DNA of 62,911 bases. Origin: Pseudomonas sp. PIC25. Its GTDB lineage: Bacteria > Pseudomonadota > Gammaproteobacteria > Pseudomonadales > Pseudomonadaceae. The stretch lies in contig NZ_MUJY01000073.1 of assembly GCF_002286785.1 (NCBI RefSeq), positions 1-62,911 on the forward strand. The letters run 5' to 3'. The position numbers and the translations under genes are program-made. The notes under the pieces were generated by a model, which had not been told where the DNA came from, searched no databases, and saw nothing but the letters and a program-made list of their open reading frames with translations. Below are positions 39,707 to 48,230 of the stretch, in pieces; the stretch's first letter is position 1; the number at the start of each line of letters is the position of its first letter.

Positions 39707-39774
39707 GCGTAGAGATCAGGCGGGGCGGTAATGCGTCGCCGGGTCGATAAAACCAAGCGAACGAGGTGAACGAA

Positions 39775-39969
39775 ATGATCTTTCAAGCAGTGAAGACTTC
39801 GGTACTGAAGTTCATCAAAGACGAAGACGGCCTGACCATTGTCGAGTATGCGGTGGCGGGGGGGTTGATCACGGTGGCGGTGGTAGTCGCATTCACCAGC
39901 CTGGGCGGTGCGGTGAATACCCGTATTACTGCGTTGTGCAACGCTGTTGTTGCAGGTGCTTGCCCGTAA
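39775..39969 (+). CDS. flp: Flp-type pilin subunit
   Basis: A 64-residue type IVb pilin prepilin. The leader ends in Asp-Glu-Asp-Gly, and processing after Gly19 gives a mature pilin starting LTIVEYAVAGGL, with the Flp hallmark Glu5-Tyr6. The rest is one hydrophobic helix and a short tail with two cysteines. ATG 39775 is used, six bases after GAGGTG; the GTG nine bases earlier lies inside that Shine-Dalgarno. It is the major subunit of the Flp/Tad pilus for tight adherence and is followed by its own prepilin peptidase. Confidence 0.95.
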   Translation: MIFQAVKTSVLKFIKDEDGLTIVEYAVAGGLITVAVVVAFTSLGGAVNTRITALCNAVVAGACP

Positions 39970-39998
39970 TCGCAAGAGTTCCTAAGGAGAACTCAGCC

Positions 39999-40514
39999 AT
40001 GGTTACAGAGCAAATCACAGCCACTGCCATGCTATTCGGGCTCTTGGGCCTCGCCATGGCATGTGACCTCCGCCGCCACCGCATCCCCAACCTGCTGATC
40101 CTGTTGGGCCTGGCCCTCGGCTTTGCCAGCCAGGTCTATGCGGGTGGGTGGTCCGGGCTGGGTAACGCCTTCCAGGGCATGGCAGTGGGCTTTGCCGTCT
40201 TCCTGCCGTTGTATGCCCTGGGCGGTATGGCCGCCGGCGATGTGAAGCTGATGGCCATGGCGGGTGCGTTCCTCAGCCCCTGGGACGCGCTCTGGGCAGC
40301 GGCTTTCAGCCTGATCGCCGGCGGGGTTTGCGGCTTCCTGATCGTGCTGTTTCGCGGTCAGTTGCCGCTGACCCTGGCGCGCTACGGGCTGATGTTCAAG
40401 GCCAGGGCCTACCTAGCGCCGGCCAGCCACGAGGTGGCCGGCAAACCTTTCCCTTATTCCGTCGCGGTCCTGCTCGGCACCCTGGGCAGCGTGTACTGGA
40501 TGAATTTCAGCTGA
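39999..40514 (+). CDS. fppA: Flp prepilin peptidase (A24A/CpaA-TadV type)
   Basis: A 171-residue polytopic membrane aspartic protease. The two catalytic aspartates are visible as Asp23 in CDLRRHRIPN and Asp81 in AAGDVKLM. Around five TM segments. It lacks the methylation domain of PilD, as is usual for the Tad-specific enzymes, and should process Flp and the pseudopilins TadE and TadF. ATG 39999 has AAGGAG nine bases upstream, starting 29 nt after flp. Confidence 0.93.
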   Translation: MVTEQITATAMLFGLLGLAMACDLRRHRIPNLLILLGLALGFASQVYAGGWSGLGNAFQGMAVGFAVFLPLYALGGMAAGDVKLMAMAGAFLSPWDALWAAAFSLIAGGVCGFLIVLFRGQLPLTLARYGLMFKARAYLAPASHEVAGKPFPYSVAVLLGTLGSVYWMNFS

Positions 40515-40527
40515 GCGGGAGGCCGAC

Positions 40528-41853
40528 ATGCAGATTGCGAGCGTTCGACAGGCGAGCCCGGAAGCAAGCGGCACCGGCATCGCGCGTCTGGCCCCTCAAC
40601 CGAGGACCGTCGCGGAAACCGGCCTGGCCGACAACCTGCTCGGCGACCTGATCTGCAAGCACCTACATGATGCCGGCGTGCTGGACATGCAGCGGCTGGT
40701 CGAGCGCCTGGCGCTGACCGGTTCGGTGCTGGAGGAGCTGCTGGCCTTCCTGCGCAAGGATGGCCGCATCGAGGTGCTCGGCCAGAGCAGCGGGCAGGGC
40801 CTGCGCTATGGCCTGACCGACCGTGGCCGCAGCGCCGCCAAGGATGCCTTGCTGCGCAGCGGCTACATCGGCCCGGCGCCGTTCCCGGTGGAGCGTTACC
40901 GGGAGTTGCTGAGCGCCCAGAGCGTGCATCAAAGCCGGGTGGATGCCCAGGCCATGCGCGATGCGTTCGACGGCGTGGTGCTGCGCGAGGAGCTGCTGGA
41001 CGAACTCGGCCCGGCGATGAACTCCGGGCGGGCGATGATGATCTACGGCCCCGCCGGGACCGGCAAGACCTACATCAGTCAGCGCCTGATCAAGCTGTTC
41101 CATGAGGCGGTGTGGATCCCCCACGCCATCGCCATCAACGAGGCGGTGATCGAGATTTTCGACCCCCAGGTGCACAAGCCGCTGCCGTCCGGCGAGCCGC
41201 GCAGCCTGCGCCTGGACGAAGGCATCGACCGGCGCCTGGTGTGCTGCCGGCGGCCCATCGTCATTACCGGCGGCGAGCTGACCCTGGACATGCTGGACAT
41301 CCGCTTCGATCCCTACAGCCGCCAGTACCAGGCGCCGCTGCAACTGAAGGCGAGCAACGGCATCTTCATCATCGATGACCTGGGGCGGCAACGGGTGGCG
41401 CCGGTTGACCTGTTCAACCGCTGGATCGTGCCCATGGAGGAGAAGAAGGACTACCTCAACCTGGGCGGCGGGCGGCACTGCGAGCTGCCGTTCGACCTGA
41501 TCCTGGTGTTCTCCACCAACCTGAATCCGCTGGAGCTGGCCGACGAGGCTTTCCTCCGGCGCATCGGCTACAAGCTGCACTTCGGCTACCTGCGCCCGGA
41601 CGAGTACCAGCGCATTTGGCAGCAGGAGTGCGAAAAGCTGGGCATTCCCTTCGACCCCGCCCTGGTCGAGTACGCCATCGAACGCCTTCACCACGGAGAG
41701 CAGCGGCCTCTGGCGCCCTGCCACCCGCGCGATCTGCTGGGCATGGCCATGGATCGCCAGCGCTACCTGGGGCTGGACGACGCCGAAGGCCCTTCACCGA
41801 AAACCCTGGCCTGGGCCTGGCGCAACTACTTCGTCAGCCTGAACGCCAATTGA
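40528..41853 (+). CDS. AAA+ ATPase with N-terminal winged helix in the Tad locus
   Basis: A 441-residue protein. The N-terminal part (about 30-110) looks like a winged helix (LVERLALTGSVLEELLAFLRKDGRIEVLG...LRYGLTDRGR). The C-terminal AAA+ module has Walker A GPAGTGKT (about 174-181), Walker B FIIDDLG (about 280), sensor 1 STNLNP and an arginine-rich sensor region (FLRRIGYKLHFGYLRP). It resembles MoxR/regulatory ATPases and is not one of the core Tad proteins of P. aeruginosa. It sits between the peptidase (13-nt gap) and rcpC (16-nt gap), clearly in the operon. It could remodel an assembly factor or control transcription; the function is unproven. GGGAGG precedes ATG 40528. Confidence 0.85.
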   Translation: MQIASVRQASPEASGTGIARLAPQPRTVAETGLADNLLGDLICKHLHDAGVLDMQRLVERLALTGSVLEELLAFLRKDGRIEVLGQSSGQGLRYGLTDRGRSAAKDALLRSGYIGPAPFPVERYRELLSAQSVHQSRVDAQAMRDAFDGVVLREELLDELGPAMNSGRAMMIYGPAGTGKTYISQRLIKLFHEAVWIPHAIAINEAVIEIFDPQVHKPLPSGEPRSLRLDEGIDRRLVCCRRPIVITGGELTLDMLDIRFDPYSRQYQAPLQLKASNGIFIIDDLGRQRVAPVDLFNRWIVPMEEKKDYLNLGGGRHCELPFDLILVFSTNLNPLELADEAFLRRIGYKLHFGYLRPDEYQRIWQQECEKLGIPFDPALVEYAIERLHHGEQRPLAPCHPRDLLGMAMDRQRYLGLDDAEGPSPKTLAWAWRNYFVSLNAN

Positions 41854-41869
41854 ACTGGGAGACACCGTG

Positions 41870-42682
41870 ATGAACGCGCGCATGCTGATGTTGATCGGAC
41901 TCTCGCTGGCCCTCGGGCTGGGCGCGGCCTGGATGGCCAACAACTGGCTGAGTGCCCGGCTCGCCGCCGGGCCGGACGACAACCTGCAGAGCGTCGTGGT
42001 GGCCACGGTGGAAATCCCCTTCGGGCAAATGGTCGAGGCCCAGCATGTGAGTTTGGTGAGGATGCCCAAGGGCACGGTGCCGGACGATGCCTTCGACAGC
42101 GTGGACAAGGCCGTCGGCAAGATCGCCACCTTCGGCATGCTGCGCGGCGACATCCTGCGTGCCGCGCGGCTGGCCGAGCACCTCGGCGGCAGCACCCTGG
42201 CCTCGCTGATCGAGAAGGACAAGCGCGCGGTGACGGTGCGGGTGGACGATGTGGTCGGGGTCGGCGGCTTCCTGCTGCCGGGCAACCGCGTCGATGTGCT
42301 GGCGACCAAGAAAACCGACGGCGCCGGCAACACCGCCAAGGCGGAAACCATCCTCGAAGACCTGCGCGTACTGGCCGTGGACCAGACCGCCAGCACCGAC
42401 AAGACTCAGCCGGTGGTGGTCCGGGCGGTGACCCTGGAGATGACCCCGGAAGAGGCGGAAAAGCTGGTCAAGGCGAAAACCGAAGGCCAGTTGCAACTGG
42501 CGCTGCGCAACCCCCTGGATAACCAGAAGAAACCCTTGCCGGTGGAACCGGTGGCGATGGTCGCGCCGCCCGCCCCGGCACCGATCGTTGTGCCCAAGCC
42601 GGCCGTGCGCCGCAGCACTGGCCCCAGTGGCATCACCGTGATTCGTGGGACGGCGGTGGAGACGGCCAAGGCCCAGTTGTAA
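41870..42682 (+). CDS. rcpC: Flp pilus assembly protein RcpC/CpaB
   Basis: A 270-residue periplasmic protein with an N-terminal signal anchor (about 4-25) and a SAF domain (about 40-105; VATVEIPFGQMVEAQHVSLVRMP) followed by the CpaB/RcpC C-terminal region (DDVVGVGGFLLPGNRVDVLATKK). It is thought to help anchor the secretin to peptidoglycan. ATG 41870 is chosen because GGGAGA lies seven bases upstream; the adjacent GTG at 41867 is too close. Confidence 0.93.
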   Translation: MNARMLMLIGLSLALGLGAAWMANNWLSARLAAGPDDNLQSVVVATVEIPFGQMVEAQHVSLVRMPKGTVPDDAFDSVDKAVGKIATFGMLRGDILRAARLAEHLGGSTLASLIEKDKRAVTVRVDDVVGVGGFLLPGNRVDVLATKKTDGAGNTAKAETILEDLRVLAVDQTASTDKTQPVVVRAVTLEMTPEEAEKLVKAKTEGQLQLALRNPLDNQKKPLPVEPVAMVAPPAPAPIVVPKPAVRRSTGPSGITVIRGTAVETAKAQL

Positions 42683-42744
42683 GAGCAGTGCCGGTGTGCC
42701 TGCCGGCTTCGAACAACCCGCCTCACTATAAAGAGGAACAGGAC

Positions 42745-44211
42745 ATGGACATCATCCGCAAACTTTGGTCGTGCGCGCTGTCTGCGATGGCTGCCGGCCT
42801 GCTGCTGGTCGCCTCGGTGCAGGCGGCCCAGCCGATGCCCGCGGTCAACGCGATGCCGGCGGCCAACGTGAGCAACATCCAGGTGCCGATCTACAAGTCG
42901 CGGGTGCTGACCACCCGGGCGCCGGTGAAGAAGATTTCGGTCGGCAACCCGGAGATCGCCGACATCCTGATCACCAGCCCGACCCAGCTCTACCTGCTCG
43001 GCCGTTCCCTGGGCAGCACCAACGTGTTGCTCTGGGATGGCAACAACCGGCTGATCGACAGCCTGGACCTGGAAGTGGTGCATGACTTGGGCAGCCTGAA
43101 GACCAAGCTGCACGAGCTGATGCCCGACGAGAACATTTCCGTGTACAGCGCCCAAGGCGCACTGGTCCTGCGCGGCCAGGTGAGCAGTGCGGCGGCGATG
43201 GATTCGGCGGTGAAGCTGGCCAAGACCTATGCCGCCCAGAGCCAGAGCATCGTGCAGGGCAAGGGGGAGGCCGCCGAAGCCGTGCCGACCCAGTCGCTGG
43301 ACGTGGTCAACCTTTTGACCATCGGCGGCAGCCAGCAGGTGATGCTGGAAGTGAAGGTGGCGGAGATGCAGCGCAGCCTGGTCAAGCGGCTCGGTGTACG
43401 TTTCCTCGCCATCGGCAAGTCGGGCAACTGGGACCTGGGCGGCTTCAATGACAGCGCGTCCCTGGCCGAGACGTTGCTGAGCAGTGACAAGGGCTTCCTG
43501 GCGCGCTTCTCCTCGGGCAGCTTCCTGTTCGACGCGGTGCTCGAGGCGGCCAAGGAGAACGGTTCGGCCAAGGTTTTGGCGGAGCCGACCCTGACCACCC
43601 TGACCGGGCAGCAGGCCGAGTTCATCTCCGGCGGCGAGTTCCCGATCCCGGTCTCGGACGATGATGGCATCACCATCGAATTCAAGGAGTTCGGCGTCGG
43701 GGTGAAATTCCTCCCGGTGGTGCTCGACCAGGGCCGAATCAACCTCAACCTGAACGTGTCGGTCAGCGAACTGGTGTCGGCCAACAGCCTGGTGGTGAGC
43801 ACCGGCGAGGCGGTCGAGGCTTCCCTGCTGGTGCCGGCCCTGACCAAGCGCAGCGCGCAATCCACCGTGGAGCTGAGCAACGGCCAGACCATCGCCATCG
43901 CCGGCCTGATCAGCGAGAACACCCGCGACTTCGTCAGCCGCTTCCCCGGCCTGGGCGACGTGCCGGTGCTCGGCCATCTGTTCCGTAGCCAGGAATTCAT
44001 CAACGGCGAGACCGAGCTGGTGATCCTGGTGACACCTCACTTGGCCAAGCCCATCGATGCCAGGACGGTACGCCTGCCCACCGAGAAGATCGTGGAGCCG
44101 GGCGACATGGATTTCTACCTGCTCGGCAAGACCAAGGGCGAAGGCCCGGCACGCCAGGTGCCGGTGAGCCTGGGTGTATCCGGCGGCAGTTTCGGCCACG
44201 ACCTCGACTAG
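42745..44211 (+). CDS. rcpA: Tad secretin RcpA/CpaC
   Basis: A 488-residue outer-membrane secretin with signal peptide (about 1-27), an N-terminal pilus-assembly domain (SRVLTTRAPVKKISVGNPEIADIL, about 50-75), a BON-like domain (about 125-165) and the secretin domain (about 240-430) with motifs VLAEPTLTTLTGQQAEFISGGEFPIPV and SNGQTIAIAGLI. It forms the outer-membrane channel for the Flp pilus. Length fits the family. An AGAGGAACAGG Shine-Dalgarno precedes the ATG at 42745. Confidence 0.95.
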   Translation: MDIIRKLWSCALSAMAAGLLLVASVQAAQPMPAVNAMPAANVSNIQVPIYKSRVLTTRAPVKKISVGNPEIADILITSPTQLYLLGRSLGSTNVLLWDGNNRLIDSLDLEVVHDLGSLKTKLHELMPDENISVYSAQGALVLRGQVSSAAAMDSAVKLAKTYAAQSQSIVQGKGEAAEAVPTQSLDVVNLLTIGGSQQVMLEVKVAEMQRSLVKRLGVRFLAIGKSGNWDLGGFNDSASLAETLLSSDKGFLARFSSGSFLFDAVLEAAKENGSAKVLAEPTLTTLTGQQAEFISGGEFPIPVSDDDGITIEFKEFGVGVKFLPVVLDQGRINLNLNVSVSELVSANSLVVSTGEAVEASLLVPALTKRSAQSTVELSNGQTIAIAGLISENTRDFVSRFPGLGDVPVLGHLFRSQEFINGETELVILVTPHLAKPIDARTVRLPTEKIVEPGDMDFYLLGKTKGEGPARQVPVSLGVSGGSFGHDLD

Positions 44212-44381
44212 GCGTGGCAAGGGTTTCCCGCTCCCTTCCGGGGCAAAGGTGGAAGGCGCGAGGGGTCGGCACACGCCCCGGTGACGATCTCTGGCAAGGA
44301 CACTCTCCCGGAAGGGTGCGGGACTTGAACGGCAGCACAAGGGCGGTACGCCGCCCGGTCATCCCCAGTGAGGTACGTGCA

Positions 44382-44651
44382 ATGAAAGCCTTGATTCCTC
44401 TCTTCCTGCTGCTCGGCCTGTCCGGCTGCATGACTTACGACGAGGCCCGGGTCGGCCCGCTGGGCTACAGCGTCTACCAGACCCATTACCAGCAGATCGC
44501 CAATAAGGATGTGGCGGCCAGCCCCGGTACCGAGGTGGCACCCACCGGCACCGACGGCCCGCTCACCGAGAAGGTGATGGACGGCTATCGCGGTGTGACC
44601 GGCAATGCCGCGCAGGTCGGCCAGCCGATCCAGATCAACATCGGCGATTGA
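44382..44651 (+). CDS. Small lipoprotein in the Tad operon
   Basis: An 89-residue lipoprotein: signal peptide with lipobox LSGC, acylated Cys16, followed by a short acidic domain with no membrane segment. Residue +2 is Met, which does not prevent outer-membrane sorting. In other Tad systems a small lipoprotein such as RcpB occupies this neighbourhood and assists the secretin; sequence similarity to RcpB is not evident to me. ATG 44382 has AGGT seven bases upstream; the 168-nt longer open frame would bury the signal peptide. The 170 nt after rcpA contain no other gene. Confidence 0.8.
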   Translation: MKALIPLFLLLGLSGCMTYDEARVGPLGYSVYQTHYQQIANKDVAASPGTEVAPTGTDGPLTEKVMDGYRGVTGNAAQVGQPIQINIGD

Positions 44652-44661
44652 GGGCACGGCC

Positions 44662-46008
44662 ATGAGCACCCGGATGCAGCGACCCTTCGGTCCGGCGCCA
44701 CGGCGCCAGCGGGGCGCGGTGATGGTGCTGATCGTCATCGCGCTGGCGTCGATCCTGTTGATGTCGGCGCTGGCGCTGGATGGCGGGCACATGCTGCTGA
44801 ACAAGACCCGCCTGCAGAATGCGGTGGACGCTGCGGCGCTCAGCGGGGCCAAGACCCTGCAGCAGTTGGCGGGGTCGGGCAACGCATCGAGCCTGTCGCG
44901 GGACGCCGCCCTGGCCACCCTGACGCTGAATGCCAACGCCAACGGCAATGGCGAGCTGGCCCAGGCGCTGGCCGCCGCCGGTGGGGCCGGGAATATGGCA
45001 GTGGTGGAGTTCTCCGCCAGCGTGTACGGGCCATTCGCTTATCCGGGGCCGAGCGATTCGCGCTACGTGCGGGTGTCGGTGCCGGATTACCCGTTGGCTG
45101 GCTTCTTCTGGAACTTCGCCCAGGTGTTCGGCGGCGGCCAGTTGGGCGACAAGGCCGTGGCGGCCATCGCCACGGCGGGGCCAAGCCCCTCGGCGTCGCC
45201 CTGCAAGATCGAGCCGATCATGGTCTGCGGCAATCCGGCCGACGACCCGGCGGAAAATGGCGGCACCTCTTACTGGGGTTACGGCTTCGGCGACCTGGAA
45301 GTGCTCAAGAGCGCGGCGGGTAACGCTTCCGTCATCGGGCCCGGCAACTTCCAACTGCTGCGCCTGGATGGCGCCACCGGTGCCAATGACCTGCGTACCG
45401 CGCTGGCCGGCGGCATCGAGAAATGCAACGTGGTCGGCGACGAAGTGGGGACCGAGCCCGGCAATACCGTGGGGCCGGTGGCTCAGGGGCTGAATACCCG
45501 CTTCGGGGAATACACCGGCCCTGGCATGAACCCCACCGATTACCCGCCGGACTGGGTCACCCAGTTCAGCCAGCCGCGCATGACGTACAACGGCACGACC
45601 TCGCAGGTGGAGTACCAGGGCCAGCCGGTGGTTTCCAACGGCGGCGACCTCAGCGCCGGCGGCACGCCGCTCTACGATCTCAACGACTGGCTTGCCGACA
45701 GCGCCGCCTGTGCGGCGTCCGGCACCTGCCAGGGTGCCCATGAGCGCCGCATGCTGAACATCGTGATCGGCAACTGCACCGGCGAGTCGGGTGGGCAGGT
45801 GGACGTGCCGGTGTTGGATTTTGGCTGCTTCTTCCTGTTGCAGACCGTCCGCCAGCAGGGCTCCGAGGCACAGGTGTTCGGCCAGTTCATCAAAGAGTGC
45901 GAGGGCGACGGGGTGGCGGGGCCGACACCGGCCAACGACGTCGGCCCGGTGATCATCCAGCTCTACAAGACCTATATCACTCCCTCGACCCCCAGCACCG
46001 ACTCCTAG
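44662..46008 (+). CDS. tadG: TadG-like Flp pilus assembly protein
   Basis: A 448-residue protein with a short basic N terminus, then one TM segment typical of TadG/TadE N-terminal domains (QRGAVMVLIVIALASILLMSALALDGGHMLLNKTRLQNAVDAAALSGAK, about 17-65), and a large periplasmic part with several cysteines (about 185-200, 260, 365-395). It is shorter than classic TadG with a von Willebrand domain; no MIDAS motif is seen. It starts 10 nt after the lipoprotein gene. Probably an anchoring or minor pilus protein. Confidence 0.85.
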   Translation: MSTRMQRPFGPAPRRQRGAVMVLIVIALASILLMSALALDGGHMLLNKTRLQNAVDAAALSGAKTLQQLAGSGNASSLSRDAALATLTLNANANGNGELAQALAAAGGAGNMAVVEFSASVYGPFAYPGPSDSRYVRVSVPDYPLAGFFWNFAQVFGGGQLGDKAVAAIATAGPSPSASPCKIEPIMVCGNPADDPAENGGTSYWGYGFGDLEVLKSAAGNASVIGPGNFQLLRLDGATGANDLRTALAGGIEKCNVVGDEVGTEPGNTVGPVAQGLNTRFGEYTGPGMNPTDYPPDWVTQFSQPRMTYNGTTSQVEYQGQPVVSNGGDLSAGGTPLYDLNDWLADSAACAASGTCQGAHERRMLNIVIGNCTGESGGQVDVPVLDFGCFFLLQTVRQQGSEAQVFGQFIKECEGDGVAGPTPANDVGPVIIQLYKTYITPSTPSTDS

Positions 46009-46018
46009 GAGGTGTGCG

Positions 46019-46486
46019 ATGGCCACTGTTGCATTCAGGCGGCGCAAGGACCAGCAGGGGGTGGCCATGGTGGAGTTCGCCATCGCCTTGCCCTTGCTGC
46101 TGCTCCTGTTGTTCGCCGTGGCTGAGTTCGGCCGCATGCTTTACCACTACAACACCTTGCTGCAATCCAACCGCGACGCGGTGCGCTACCTCGCCGGCAA
46201 GGCCTGGAACGGTACCCTCGGGCAGGTGACGATCACCCCGGTCCTGCAGACCGAGACGCGCAATATCGCCGTCTACGGGGTGCCGGTGGCGCAACCGGGT
46301 AACGAGGTGGTGCCGGGCCTGAGCGTCACGAATGTACAGGTCGGCGCCGTGGGGACCACCCATGTGCAGGTCAGCATCAGTTACGTGTTCCAGCCGGTGA
46401 TCGGCAACAGCATCCCGGCGTTCGCCGGCGATGCGATCACCCTGAATATCCCGCTGGTCGCTACCACTGTCATGAGGGCGCTGTGA
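46019..46486 (+). CDS. tadE: TadE-family pseudopilin
   Basis: A 155-residue pseudopilin: basic N terminus, then QQGVAMVEFAIALPLLLLLLFAVAEFGRML (about 13-42), the TadE signature with cleavage after Gly14 and Glu at mature position 5. A periplasmic domain follows. It should be processed by the prepilin peptidase at 39999. A strong AGGAGG Shine-Dalgarno lies six bases before the ATG. The stop overlaps the next start (ATGA). Confidence 0.9.
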   Translation: MATVAFRRRKDQQGVAMVEFAIALPLLLLLLFAVAEFGRMLYHYNTLLQSNRDAVRYLAGKAWNGTLGQVTITPVLQTETRNIAVYGVPVAQPGNEVVPGLSVTNVQVGAVGTTHVQVSISYVFQPVIGNSIPAFAGDAITLNIPLVATTVMRAL

Positions 46487-47013
46487 TGAATCCCCGGGGC
46501 ATGCGTGGCGTCTACGTGGTGGAGTTCGCCATCATCGGCCTGCTCCTGTTCACCTTGCTGTTCGGAGTATTGGAGTTCGGCCGGCTGTACTTCACCGTCA
46601 ATACCCTCAGCGAGGCCGCCCGGCGCGGCGCGCGGCTGGCGGCGGTGTGTGACATCCAGGACCCGGTGATCCTGCGCCGGGCGATCTTCAACACCGCCGA
46701 CGATGCCGGACAGAGCGTGCTGGTCGGCAACCTGGACACCGCCGACCTGAACCTCAGCTACCTGGATGTGTTCGGTGCCGTGGTGGGCAGCCCGGCCTCG
46801 GCCTCCGGTGGCTTCCAGAACATCCGCTACGTGCGCCTGCGGATCGAGAACTTCCCGTTCAACTTCCTGATTCCGGGGTTCAACGGCCTCCTGACCCTGC
46901 CCGCATTTCAATCGATCGTGCCCCGCGAGAGCCTGGGTGGCCATGCCGAGGGCGCGCAGCCATACGATCAACCATCGAATGTCGATCCTTCCGTAGGGGT
47001 CACGCCATGTTGA
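46486..47013 (+). CDS. tadF: TadF/TadE-like pseudopilin
   Basis: A 175-residue second pseudopilin: MRGVYVVEFAIIGLLLFTLLFGVLEFGRLYF (about 5-35), with cleavage after Gly and Glu at mature position 5, then a periplasmic domain with a single Cys near 55 and one at the C terminus. Which of this gene and the preceding one is TadE and which TadF is by position only. The start overlaps the previous stop (ATGA) and the end overlaps tadZ by 7 nt. Confidence 0.85.
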   Translation: MNPRGMRGVYVVEFAIIGLLLFTLLFGVLEFGRLYFTVNTLSEAARRGARLAAVCDIQDPVILRRAIFNTADDAGQSVLVGNLDTADLNLSYLDVFGAVVGSPASASGGFQNIRYVRLRIENFPFNFLIPGFNGLLTLPAFQSIVPRESLGGHAEGAQPYDQPSNVDPSVGVTPC

Positions 47014-48227
47014 AGTCGAGAGAGGCACCCATTGCCACTGCTGCCCGCAAGCAGGGCCTGAGCCTGTTGATCAGCAGTCGCGACGCCGGCGCCCTGCGTC
47101 ATCTGCAGGGGCTCAGCCAGCGCATTCCCAGCCTGCGGGTGAACACCCGCCTGGTTACCAACGGCCATACCGACCCGCTCTATGGGTTGGAGCAGATGCC
47201 CGACCTGCTGCTGCTGCGGGTCAGTCATCTGTGGCGCGAGGAGCTGGCTGCGCTGTTGCAGCGGCCCGCTCACGAACGGCCGCCGCTGCTGGTCTGCGGC
47301 CCCCTGGACGAGCGGGAGGGCATGCGCCTGGCGATGCAGGCCGGGGCACGCGATTTCCTGCCCGAACCGGTGGCCGCCGATGAGCTGCTGAAGGCCCTCG
47401 GCCGCATGGTGTCGGAAAGCCGCTCGGGCGGCGGCGCGACCGGGCAACTGGTGGCGGTGATGAATGCCAAGGGCGGCTCCGGTGCCACTCTGCTGGCCTG
47501 CAACCTGGCCCAGCAACTGAGTGCCAAGGGCGGCAGCACGCTGCTCCTCGATCTGGACCTGCAATTCGGCAGCGTCTCGCATTACCTGGACGTGCACCCG
47601 AACCACAGCCATGTGGAGGTGTTGCAGCAGATCGATGATATGGACGGAGTGGCGCTGCGGGGTTTCTGCAGCCATTTCAGCCCGACGCTGCACATCCTCG
47701 GCGGTCGGCTGGACGAGCTGTGCCTGCCGCAGGATGTGCACGCCGAGCAACTCGAGGCGCTGCTGCGACTGGCCAAGGACAACTACGAATGGACCGTGGC
47801 GGACCTGCCACGGCAGATCGATCACCTGACCGGGACCGTGCTGGAGCAGGCCGACCGGGTGTATGTCGTGGTCCAGCAAAGTATCAGCCACCTCAAGGAT
47901 GCCAGCCGTCTGATGCGCATCCTGCGCGACGAGCTGGGCGTCCAGGGCAGCCGCCTGCATGTGGTGGTGAACCGTTACGACAAGAATGCACCGATCAGCC
48001 TGCGGGACATCGGTGAGGCGTTGCGTTGTACCGAGCAGCAGAAACTGCCTAACGACTTCGCCGTGGTCAGCGAAAGTCAGAACGCCGGGGTGCCACTGGA
48101 GATCCATGCGCCACGGGCACCGATCACCCAGGCATTGCGCGAATTGAGCAAGGAGCTGGCCGGGCATCAGGCCCACGCGGGCCACGGACTGTTCAAGCGC
48201 GCATTCAGCCGCTTCTTCGGGGAATGA
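47007..48227 (+). CDS. tadZ: TadZ/CpaE polar localisation ATPase
   Basis: A 406-residue protein. The N-terminal part (about 15-125) is an atypical receiver domain; the C-terminal part is a MinD/ParA ATPase with the deviant Walker A NAKGGSGATLLA (about 152-163). Asp and Leu-rich Walker B (LLLDLDLQFG) follows. TadZ places the Tad apparatus at the cell pole. The start overlaps tadF by 7 nt, and the gap to tadA is 3 nt. Confidence 0.93.
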   Translation: MLKSREAPIATAARKQGLSLLISSRDAGALRHLQGLSQRIPSLRVNTRLVTNGHTDPLYGLEQMPDLLLLRVSHLWREELAALLQRPAHERPPLLVCGPLDEREGMRLAMQAGARDFLPEPVAADELLKALGRMVSESRSGGGATGQLVAVMNAKGGSGATLLACNLAQQLSAKGGSTLLLDLDLQFGSVSHYLDVHPNHSHVEVLQQIDDMDGVALRGFCSHFSPTLHILGGRLDELCLPQDVHAEQLEALLRLAKDNYEWTVADLPRQIDHLTGTVLEQADRVYVVVQQSISHLKDASRLMRILRDELGVQGSRLHVVVNRYDKNAPISLRDIGEALRCTEQQKLPNDFAVVSESQNAGVPLEIHAPRAPITQALRELSKELAGHQAHAGHGLFKRAFSRFFGE

Positions 48228-48230
48228 GCC

